NCBI GenBank assembly: GCA_963708205.1
Contig: OY970196.1
Location: 1,054,001 to 1,118,000, forward strand
Direction of reading: 5' to 3'
Length of the DNA stretch: 64,000 nucleotides
From: CAVYTF01 sp963708205
GTDB lineage: Bacteria > Bacteroidota > Bacteroidia > Chitinophagales > Chitinophagaceae
Part shown: positions 44,068 to 52,800 of the stretch, piece by piece
Numbering within the stretch: position 1 is the stretch's first letter
How the letters are laid out: every line of letters begins with the position of its first letter
Notes under the pieces: generated by a model
The model's database searches: none
What the model saw: the letters and a program-made list of their open reading frames with translations, nothing else
What the model was told of the DNA's origin: nothing
Program-made: the position numbers and the translations under genes

Positions 44068-46044
44068 TTACAATTGAATGATAAATGTTGAGCCTTCGCC
44101 TTCCTTGCTCTCTGCTTTTAAAGTTCCATTATGTTCTTTGGTGATGATGTCGTAAGCCAAGCTTAAGCCCAATCCTGTTCCTTCGCCTGTTGGTTTTGTG
44201 GTGAAGAATGGCTGGAAGATTTTTTCTTTGATTGATGATGGAATGCCATTGCCGTTATCGCTTACTATAATTTCAATGCCCCCAGCCCCTGAAGGGGAGT
44301 TTATCTTTCGTGTTGTAATTGATACAAAAGGTTTGTATTGTTCTCCCTTTAGGGAGTTAGAGGGCTTACTCACTGCATAAAAAGCATTATTAAAAAGATT
44401 CAATAACACTCTTCCAATATCTTGCGGAACAAGATTTATTTTTCCAATGCTTTCATCAAAATCTGTTTTGAAATCGGCATTAAAATTTTTGTCTTTTGCA
44501 CGCAAACCGTGATAACTCAATCGCAAATATTCATCACATAAAGCATTAATATCTGTTGGTTCCTTTTGCCCTGAACTTGAACGGGAATGCTGCAACATGC
44601 CTTTCACTATTGCATCTGCGCGCTTACCGTGATGATTAATTTTGTCTTCATTATCTGCAACATCTTTTGCAATTACTTTTACTTCATTATAATTTCCTTT
44701 ATCAATCGCTTCATTCATTTCTGCGATCAATTCTTTGTTTACTTCAGAAAAATTATTGACGAAGTTTAACGGGTTTTGAATCTCATGTGCAATGCCTGCT
44801 GTGAGCTCTCCAAGAGAAGCCATTTTTTCTGATTGTATAAGATGGGATTGGGTAGACTTTAATTCTGATAATGTACTTTCTACTTTTTCTTTTTGCTGCG
44901 CAATCAATCGGTTTGCTTTTTGTTTCTGCCTGTTATTTCTGAATAATATTATTGCTACCACACCAATGAGCCCGAATGCTGCCAATGCGCCATAAAACTT
45001 CATGTTATTTTCATACTGCAGGGCCGCGGCTTCTTTATCTTTTTCACGCTGTTCTATATTATAGTCAATATTTTCCAGCTCGCCATTTCTTTCATTATTA
45101 TACAAGCTGTCTTTTGCCGCAAGTGCAATTTTTAAATAATAGGCACTTTTACTTCTATCAGTTCTCTCATAAATACCTGCAAGGAAAGTCGCTGCATCTA
45201 CTTCTACAGGAATCGCGCTGCCAAGTTGCGCTGTTTGCAAAGCTTGTTGTGAATAATAAACAGCTGAATCTGTTTTGCCATAAACTTTATATATCTCTGC
45301 TATTGACTGGTATGTGCCAGATAAACCGAGTTCATAATCCATGGGCTTTGCATACACAAGTGCCGTATCATAATATTTCAGAGCCTCATAGTAGTTTTTA
45401 CTTTTAAAATAAATATTAGCAAGCCCCTGAGCAGCTCTTGCGATATAAAATTTGTAATGAAAAATAAGTGAAGAGTCGTAACCCATTTTAGCATACCTGA
45501 ATGCAGAATCCATAATGCCTAAACCCGCATACGCCTCGCCTAAAGTAGTATAGTTAAATGGGTCTGCCTGCTTATTCAAAGATCTATCGATAGCTAAACT
45601 CTTGATTGAATAATCTATGGATTTTTTAAAGTAACCCATTGATAAATACACATTTCCAATATTACCCAAATCGGCTGAAACGCCATTGCCATAATTAAGC
45701 TGCTCAGAAATTTTAAGCGCCTGTAAATAACAATTTAATGACTGCGGATAATTACTGATATTCCAATAATTATTGCCCATTACAGTAAGTACTCTAGCTT
45801 CCCATTTTTGAGATGATACCTTCCTCGCAATATCCAGCGCCTGCTGCAGCAATTGAGAACTGCCTTCACTGGTATCCTGATAGAATTGGGCAAGCAAGGA
45901 CTTTACTTTGTTAGTATCTTCTTTCTCTTTTAATAAAACTTTTTTTAAGGAATCAATATAGGTTGAATCATTTTGTGCAGTGGCAATAATGGAGCAAACA
46001 ATACATGTTATTAAGAGACAGGCTTTATAAAGATGTATTCTCAT
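44068..46044 (-). CDS. TPR-containing membrane sensor histidine kinase
   Basis: A 658-residue protein with a signal peptide (ending ATAQNDS, about residue 24). TPR-like repeats follow to about residue 310 (LNCYLQALKISEQLNYGN, YYEALKYYDTALVYAKP), then a transmembrane helix near 350-368 (FYGALAAFGLIGVVAIILF). The HisKA box is MASLGELTAGIAHEIQNPL and the HATPase_c ends FFTTKPTGEGTGLGLSLAYD. Its DHp region is almost the same as in the 33877 kinase. The ATP-binding domain carries two short palindromic DNA elements in frame (44278-44301 and 44341-44366), making it about six residues longer there than its paralogue. No receiver gene is adjacent; the propeller kinase lies 54 bp upstream on the same strand. 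Confidence 0.91.
   Translation of the reverse strand: MRIHLYKACLLITCIVCSIIATAQNDSTYIDSLKKVLLKEKEDTNKVKSLLAQFYQDTSEGSSQLLQQALDIARKVSSQKWEARVLTVMGNNYWNISNYPQSLNCYLQALKISEQLNYGNGVSADLGNIGNVYLSMGYFKKSIDYSIKSLAIDRSLNKQADPFNYTTLGEAYAGLGIMDSAFRYAKMGYDSSLIFHYKFYIARAAQGLANIYFKSKNYYEALKYYDTALVYAKPMDYELGLSGTYQSIAEIYKVYGKTDSAVYYSQQALQTAQLGSAIPVEVDAATFLAGIYERTDRSKSAYYLKIALAAKDSLYNNERNGELENIDYNIEQREKDKEAAALQYENNMKFYGALAAFGLIGVVAIILFRNNRQKQKANRLIAQQKEKVESTLSELKSTQSHLIQSEKMASLGELTAGIAHEIQNPLNFVNNFSEVNKELIAEMNEAIDKGNYNEVKVIAKDVADNEDKINHHGKRADAIVKGMLQHSRSSSGQKEPTDINALCDEYLRLSYHGLRAKDKNFNADFKTDFDESIGKINLVPQDIGRVLLNLFNNAFYAVSKPSNSLKGEQYKPFVSITTRKINSPSGAGGIEIIVSDNGNGIPSSIKEKIFQPFFTTKPTGEGTGLGLSLAYDIITKEHNGTLKAESKEGEGSTFIIQL
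44278..44366. repeat. Pair of short GC-rich palindromic elements inside a kinase gene
   Basis: The first element contains AGCCCCTGAAGGGG and the second CTCCCTTTAGGGAG followed by TTAGAGGG. Both are GC-rich dyads in AT-rich DNA and resemble dispersed palindromes I recall from Bacteroidota genomes. They are 39 bp apart and encode NSPSGAGG and KPSNSLKGE in frame. The paralogous kinases lack them. Confidence 0.6.
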
Positions 46045-46098
46045 TTTAAAGGTTGATAAAGTAAACTATAATTCTGCGGAGTTCATTTAATGATCAAG

Positions 46099-49000
46099 TT
46101 ATACAATAGGTAAAATAATTTTGAATGTCGTTCCTTCTCTTTCTTTCGTTTCGACTTTTATTTCTCCGCCCTGTGCTTTGATAATATCATAGCTCAAACT
46201 CAATCCTAAACCTGTTCCCTGCCCTGTTGGTTTTGTGGTGAAGAATGGTTGAAATATTTTTTCTTTGATTGATGACGGAATGCCGTTGCCATTATCATTA
46301 ACACCTATTTCAATCTTATCCTTTATTTTTTTTGTGTGAATTAAAACTGTTGGTTCATATCCTTCAATATTCATTTTCTTTTTTTCATTCACTGCATAAA
46401 AAGCATTCGTCAATAAATTTAAAACAACTCTGCCAATATCCTGCGGAATAATATTTATTTTTCCAATACTTTCATCAAAATCAGTTTTAAAATCTGCATT
46501 GAATGATTTGTCCTTTGCACGAAGACCATGATAACTTAACCGCAAATATTCATCACCTAAAGCATTTATATCTGTTAGTTCTTTTTGTCCTGTATTTCTT
46601 ATTGAATGCTGCAACATGCCTTTTACAATAGCATCTGCACGCTTGCCATGATGATTGATTTTTTCTGAATTCTCTTTTATATCATTTGAAATTGCAATTG
46701 CTTCATTAACATTTCCTGATTTTAATTCTATTTGTAATTCATCAATCATTTCTTTATTTACTTCAGAAAAATTATTCACGAAGTTTAACGGGTTTTGTAT
46801 TTCGTGTGCAATGCCTGCCGTGAGCTCGCCAAGGCTTGCCATTTTTTCGCTTTGTATAAGTTGGGCTTGTGTTGCTTTTAATTCTGATAAAGTGCTTTCT
46901 ACTTTTTCTTTTTCTTTCTTTAGCTCAGCTGTACGCTCGGTAACTTTATTCTCCAGTACCATTTTCTCTTTGTGTATAGTTGATATGCGCCAGCGGATGA
47001 TTAAACTTAATGCAGTAATAAAACTGATGGCATATAAAGTATAAGCCCACCATGTTCGCCACCATGGTGGTAAAACTTCAAAGCTATAAATTGCTTCCAC
47101 GCTTATTTGCTTATAAATATTTTTTGCTCTTACATGAAATTGATAGCTGCCTTCAGGTAAATTGGTATAATCTTTTTTTGTTTCAGCAGTCCAGCCCGAC
47201 CAATCTTTATCAAATCCCTGCAGGAAATACTGGTATTGATTGGCAGATGGATTATCGTAACTGGTTGCTGCATACATAAAACGCAATGAGTTTTGTTTGT
47301 ACGGTAAAGCAGGTTGCTGATCAGATCCATCAAAAGGCAATCCATCATAGATTACAGAATCGGCGCCTACAAGACTAACGCAGCGTATTAATGCCGGAAA
47401 ATCTGTATTGGTATTTTTATGCCTGCGATTGTCATAGTGTATTAACACATTTGAGCCTGCAAACCAAACAGCATTGTTTTCCTCATCTGCATATGTAGCA
47501 AAATATTGTTGAGGTTCTACACGTAAAAAAGAAACAGAATCTATATTATATCCACCAGTTTTTTTAGGTATGGCACAATAAATTATATCATTACAATCAA
47601 ACCAAACATTACCTGCGTTGTCTTCTTTCATCATTTCGGTTTCGTTTGCGGATGTCTTGCTATAAATATTTGTATCAATAACAAACTTATCTTCAGAAGG
47701 ATTATACTTGTAGATTTTTCCAATTATATAAGCATACAACTCTCTTTTAATAATTGCTGTGTAGATCATATATGCATCAGGAAGTCCATGCGCTGTATCA
47801 TAATGTTTAACCTGTGGATTATGTATTTGTTCTTTGCCGTTTACAATATTGTTGAATGTAACTCTTATCAAATAATTATTGTATTTTCCTGTTAACCATA
47901 AGCTGCCATCTTCACTTTCACTTATGCGATAAATGTATTCATCAACACGCGGAACATTTCCCTCATTCGTCCACGTATCGCTTTTAGCATTATAATATAT
48001 TGAAACAAGACCTCCATAGCGCAAGCCAATAAACACACGGTTGCTGTCGTAAACGGAACGGTGCATGCAGACAACATCATGCCCAAACGACATTAAAAAA
48101 CTTGCTTTATTATCGCGAATTTTAAATACTCCATTTTCAGTGCCTGCTAACATTTCTTTTGCTTCGGGCACAGCAAGTAAACACCATGCCCAATTATGTA
48201 AATTCTGCACAGGTGTAAAAGCCGGGCGCTGAATATTTGTAACTGTTTTATTATTGCTGGTAGTATTTGAGCTATGCAGATAAAATACTCCAACCTCAGT
48301 AGCGAGGTATATCTTGTTTTGAAATTTTTCTATACTGAATCCGCCTGCAGGCAAACCACTTTCTTCATCATAGCTTGTTAATGGTGATGTTATTTCCACT
48401 CTACTGATACCAGTGTTAGTTGTAATCCAGAGTGCACCTTGTTTGTCAGCATTTACGCTATAAATAATATCATCTTTTAAGCCCGATGTTTTATTAAATA
48501 CCTGCACTATTTTACCTGCCGCAGAAGGATCAATAACAATAACGCCGCCACCCATAGTTGCAATGGCTATTCTTCCGTCATTTAATACAATTGCGTTATA
48601 AACGTCGAATTGTTTTATAAAATCAGCAACCTCACCACTTAAGACATGGCATGTTTTGCCATCATATATATAAAGTTGCTTATCGTTTGTGCAAATAAGT
48701 ATTTTTTTACTGCCTGGAGTATCGTTGTATGGCACAATAAAACTAAACCCCTTGTCTATTTTTTCACCACCTGGCAAAGACACAATAGAATCTCCTTTTA
48801 TTTCCGTTAAACCCTTATGTGGCATGGCTGTATAAATATGATTATTCACTATAGCGAGGCCGCCAAAGCGCTCATCAGTTGTAAATACATGCATGCAATT
48901 ATTGCAAAGAGAATCATGATTGCCGTTAGAATTTTGAGGGAGTGTGTAACGAAGCAATCGCTTTGTAGTTTGAAAAAAAATGTACTGCGAACTAACACAA

Positions 49001-49437
49001 GTTTTCCAAACATCTGTAAAATCCCGGTCTTTTGGCTGAAGGTATTTTGTAAGAGATTTATACTTACGGCTGAACGGGCTTTTTAGCCCGCTTTTTTTCT
49101 GTATTTCATTTACCGGCAGGAAATAACCAATCTCTCCTTTGCCTCCAATGTAAATATTGCTGTCAGCGCCAATAGCCAAAGACCTTATAAAATTAATTTC
49201 TGCAAACTCCAGCACCCGCCACGTTACTCCGTCATATTCTAACAAACCATCATTATTGGCAAAGTACATTACGCCCCTGTTATCTTGTGCGGCGCCCCAG
49301 TTTTGCGCATTGGCGCCATATTCTTTAGGCAGCCAGTTTGTAATAAATGGCTTGCCTGCCGCGCTTGTTTGTGACCATATTATAACCGGGTAAATGCAGG
49401 CAATTAAAAAAAGAATACAAAAGCTATAACGTTTCAT
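46099..49437 (-). CDS. Two-component regulator propeller histidine kinase
   Basis: A 1112-residue protein. The signal peptide ends near IIWSQTS. About 700 residues of degenerate Reg_prop beta-propeller blades follow, then a Y_Y_Y domain (about 745-810; LPEGSYQFHVRAKNIY), a WWRTWWAY segment and one transmembrane helix (YAISFITALSLII). A coiled coil leads to the HisKA box MASLGELTAGIAHEIQNPL and HATPase_c (FFTTKPTGQGTGLGLSLSYD). Unlike most propeller kinases it has no C-terminal receiver-AraC part. The core matches the three TPR/soluble kinases of this region rather than hybrid kinases, suggesting domain shuffling. ATG at 49437 gives a clean signal peptide. No adjacent receiver. Confidence 0.9.
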   Translation of the reverse strand: MKRYSFCILFLIACIYPVIIWSQTSAAGKPFITNWLPKEYGANAQNWGAAQDNRGVMYFANNDGLLEYDGVTWRVLEFAEINFIRSLAIGADSNIYIGGKGEIGYFLPVNEIQKKSGLKSPFSRKYKSLTKYLQPKDRDFTDVWKTCVSSQYIFFQTTKRLLRYTLPQNSNGNHDSLCNNCMHVFTTDERFGGLAIVNNHIYTAMPHKGLTEIKGDSIVSLPGGEKIDKGFSFIVPYNDTPGSKKILICTNDKQLYIYDGKTCHVLSGEVADFIKQFDVYNAIVLNDGRIAIATMGGGVIVIDPSAAGKIVQVFNKTSGLKDDIIYSVNADKQGALWITTNTGISRVEITSPLTSYDEESGLPAGGFSIEKFQNKIYLATEVGVFYLHSSNTTSNNKTVTNIQRPAFTPVQNLHNWAWCLLAVPEAKEMLAGTENGVFKIRDNKASFLMSFGHDVVCMHRSVYDSNRVFIGLRYGGLVSIYYNAKSDTWTNEGNVPRVDEYIYRISESEDGSLWLTGKYNNYLIRVTFNNIVNGKEQIHNPQVKHYDTAHGLPDAYMIYTAIIKRELYAYIIGKIYKYNPSEDKFVIDTNIYSKTSANETEMMKEDNAGNVWFDCNDIIYCAIPKKTGGYNIDSVSFLRVEPQQYFATYADEENNAVWFAGSNVLIHYDNRRHKNTNTDFPALIRCVSLVGADSVIYDGLPFDGSDQQPALPYKQNSLRFMYAATSYDNPSANQYQYFLQGFDKDWSGWTAETKKDYTNLPEGSYQFHVRAKNIYKQISVEAIYSFEVLPPWWRTWWAYTLYAISFITALSLIIRWRISTIHKEKMVLENKVTERTAELKKEKEKVESTLSELKATQAQLIQSEKMASLGELTAGIAHEIQNPLNFVNNFSEVNKEMIDELQIELKSGNVNEAIAISNDIKENSEKINHHGKRADAIVKGMLQHSIRNTGQKELTDINALGDEYLRLSYHGLRAKDKSFNADFKTDFDESIGKINIIPQDIGRVVLNLLTNAFYAVNEKKKMNIEGYEPTVLIHTKKIKDKIEIGVNDNGNGIPSSIKEKIFQPFFTTKPTGQGTGLGLSLSYDIIKAQGGEIKVETKEREGTTFKIILPIV

Positions 49438-49513
49438 GCTTTGTTTTTTTATCTGAACCATGATTTGGCATAGTTAATCTGATGATAAGATAAGCAGTTA
49501 TAATACAGGTAAG

Positions 49514-49590
49514 TTAAATATAAATGTTGGGTCTACACCTTCTTTCTTTTCGCACTTTCAATTCTGTGCCATGGGCTTTATAATAAATAG
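49514..49590 (-). pseudogene. Remnant of a histidine kinase C-terminus
   Basis: On the minus strand the reading YYKAHGTELKVRKERR...NIYI-stop aligns with the kinase ends seen nearby (YDIIKAQGGEIKVETKE and YDIVKAHGGEIKVETKE). Only about 25 residues survive and no core precedes them. It lies between the propeller kinase and the large T9SS protein, and is the main content of the 49438-49760 gap. Confidence 0.6.
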
Positions 49591-49754
49591 AAAATATTAT
49601 AAACAAGATAAAAGATACTATCAGGTTCGGTTAAATGAGAATAATTACATTCTTACATTTTGTAATTTCAAGTTCAGTATTATTTTGTAATTATGATACA
49701 ACAAATTTTACTACCTGAGTCAATTATTCATAAAAATAAGACCTTCATGAAAAT

Positions 49755-49796
49755 TTTGGAAAAAAAAAAGCCCAACCACAATAGCTGGGCTTTTTA
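49755..49796 (-). terminator. Terminator of the 1890-residue T9SS protein gene
   Basis: Arms AAAAAGCCCA (49765-49774) and TGGGCTTTTT (49786-49795) pair perfectly over 10 bp with an 11-nt loop. On the minus strand a T-run extends the second arm. It begins 16 bp after the stop codon of the minus-strand gene. Confidence 0.85.
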
Positions 49797-49811
49797 CTTA
49801 AGGTAATTGTT

Positions 49812-52800
49812 TTATTGTTTCATTAATTTTAATGTTCCGGAGTGTACGTGGTCAGTAACCATTACCATGTAAATACCTTGAGCCAAATGATCTAAAGGAA
49901 TTTTTACTGAGTTGGTAGTGAGACCATGCGCTTCCCACAAAATTATTCCCTGCAAATTGGTTACAACCAGATCGTAAGATCCTTTCGCACCTTTGACCTC
50001 AATGTTTGCACTGCTTGTCGCAGGATTAGGATAAATAGATGCGGCAAAACCATCTCCTGCAATCGCTTTTGTATAATCGAAGTCGTTTGATACAGAAATC
50101 GCACCAGGTGATACAGGAGTCGTAAAGTTAGTACCTGCTGTATATCCGCTGATAATAATTACAGGGTATTGGCAAATGCTTGCCACCTGCCATTCGTAAG
50201 AGGTATTTGCTTTCAATCCTTTTACCGTATCAACATTTGAATTTATGGTGTCTTTTGTCCAGCCAGATTTGCCAACCTGCCTGTATTCAACAACATATTT
50301 CTTTGCACAACTTAAAGTAGTCCAATTTAAGACCGCCGTGTCTGCATTAAGAACATTTGCAGTAAGCCCTGCCGGATTTCCGCATGCTATACTAACCACA
50401 GTTGGTGCACTGTAGCCGGTAAATCCATTGTTGTCAACAACTTTTACTGTGTAAGAACCGCTTTGTTTCACTAATATACTTTGTGTTTTAGCGCCGGTTG
50501 ACCAGCTATATGTCTTAACCTTTACGCCGCCTATTTTATTTGCAGTGCTCAACGTTACTGAATCTCCGGGACATAATGTGGTCGAGTTATTTGCGGTAAT
50601 AACAGGAGCCACTGCGTTATGATTTAATATGGTATCAGATACACTATAGCTGTTTCCTATGCTATATCCGCCACCAGGACTGAGTGTAATGATGAGCGCT
50701 TTGTCAGCATCTGCAGTTGAATCATTTACAGGATGGATATACATATTTACTGCAGCACTGTCTGCCGGCAAGATGATAACGCCCTGGGCACCATTTATAC
50801 CTGTTGCTGCCGTTTGCCCCGCATTGTATGTAAGTATATAGTTGCTGTTAAACATTGCATTTCCTGAAAGGTTGTAATAAATAGCTATCGGAAGTGTGTC
50901 TGCAGAATTCCTCGTGAATTTTACATCAAGCAAACCTTTCGCATCTTCATATATTGAAGTGGGAGATGTTGTAATATTCAATGCATCTGAACCTGTGCTG
51001 AAAGTTGTTGTGCCAACTGTAAAGTAAGCAGTATCAGGACTTGTTTTTATATTACCATAATAATCAGATACACTGTCTGCAATTACCCTGAAAATATCGC
51101 CGGTTTTGCCGGTTATATTTTTATTAGGAGAAGCGATCAATGTATTGCCGAAGGCACTCAACGAAACAGCATAACTGGTACCTGATGTCATATCTTTCAA
51201 CTGAACCATGCTGTTTTTTAAATTAGTATTCACTATATTTTCTGTATAGCTGAAAGATATTTGTGTACCTGCTGTATATTTTCCATTAGTTGGTTGGGGA
51301 ACGCCGAACAGAGCGGGTGGAGTTCTGTCTATGATGCCGGAATCTACCGGTGAATAAATAGTATTGCCTGAATTATCTGTAACCATCAACCTGATATTGT
51401 AAGAGCCATCCCGTACTGTGGCAATATTCCAATTATAAGTTGTGCTTGTTGCACCCAGCTTGGCTTTGGCTAATGTTGTTATTGTATTCCAGGTTGAGCC
51501 CGTTGTATCGTATTGTACTGTAATGCTCTTGAGCTTGGTTACATCATACCCGTTAAATGTCACAGGCACAATATTGTTTGAAGCTTTATTGGCAACCCAG
51601 TTATTAGCAGGTGTTACCAAATTTACGCTGCTTACAGGCGATGCAAAGTCTGCTGAAAGATTTATCGTGCTGTACTGGTGTGGATTAGAGTAAAAAGTTT
51701 GAACAATATTGCTGCCACCATACTGGCAATTATCGCTGAGTATAAATTGCAGGTTATCGTAATCGTACACGCCATTCGTAGTGTTGCGTTTTACGTTAAC
51801 CGTCACCGTTGCACTACCGCCATTGTTGGGTATAGTAACAGCATAACCGTCGGGAGCCGCGTTATTGTTAAACAATATTTGTGCAGCACCGGTATTGCTG
51901 GAAGCATTATTAAAGAGAATGTATGTGCGTTGGCCGCCGGGTGTAGGATCAGCACTGAGGTTGGTCAGCGTAAGTTTAAAATTGGCTGACTTTGCAGTGA
52001 TATCTTTTAAAACCGGATTGGTTGTGGTAATAACAGTGCTGTCCAATTCAATTGTGCCTGCTTCGTAAGGACATTGCGTAACCCCTGCAACAGTTTCAAA
52101 CATCGGTGTTGCATAAACAGGATCTTTTTTAAGATTGATAGATAGGTTATCCCCTTCGAAACCGGTGCCTGAAGAATTATCATCCTGCAGCGTATAGCTG
52201 GTTGTGGTAGCCGTTGTATTTGTCGCGGAAGTAGATGCACCTGTTGACAGCTGGAAACCTACATTTACGCCGCCGCTTACACCGTTGCCAGCAATTTCAA
52301 ATCCTAACTGAAGTGCTGTATTATTATCTATAGCCATATCAAAATTATAGGTATTCGTTGCGCTATTTTCATACGTAGTTGTAGTTGTTAGTGAGCCGCC
52401 ATTGGACAGGCTGAAATTTTGAAGAACAGGCGCCTGCTTAAGATTTGCCTGATTATTGGCAATCAGTTGCTGCCATACTTTAATCTGGTTGTTGAAATAA
52501 GCAACGGAATCCGGATTTTTTTGTGCAGCTGCAGCCACCTGAAGCGTAGGTATCAGTTCGTCTCTTATATGTCCTATGGTGTATATAAATGATGTTGTAT
52601 CATTTTTTATGTCAGAGATCATTATAGGAGTTGGTCCAAGTATTTTACAATGAAGACTGTCCCAGTCAACTTCATTTCCTATCCTGTAATTTATGTTAAG
52701 TGCAGCACCGTAAACCACATCTGCATCAGGTCCCACATAATTATCTCCTGCATCAGTTGATATAGTAGTTTCACTGGTGTTGGTCAATACTGTTTCATGT

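Noticed and set aside
46099..49437. Hybrid two-component system of the HTCS type used for polysaccharide use
   Set aside because: The protein ends after the HATPase domain; no receiver or AraC domain and no SusC/SusD genes are nearby.
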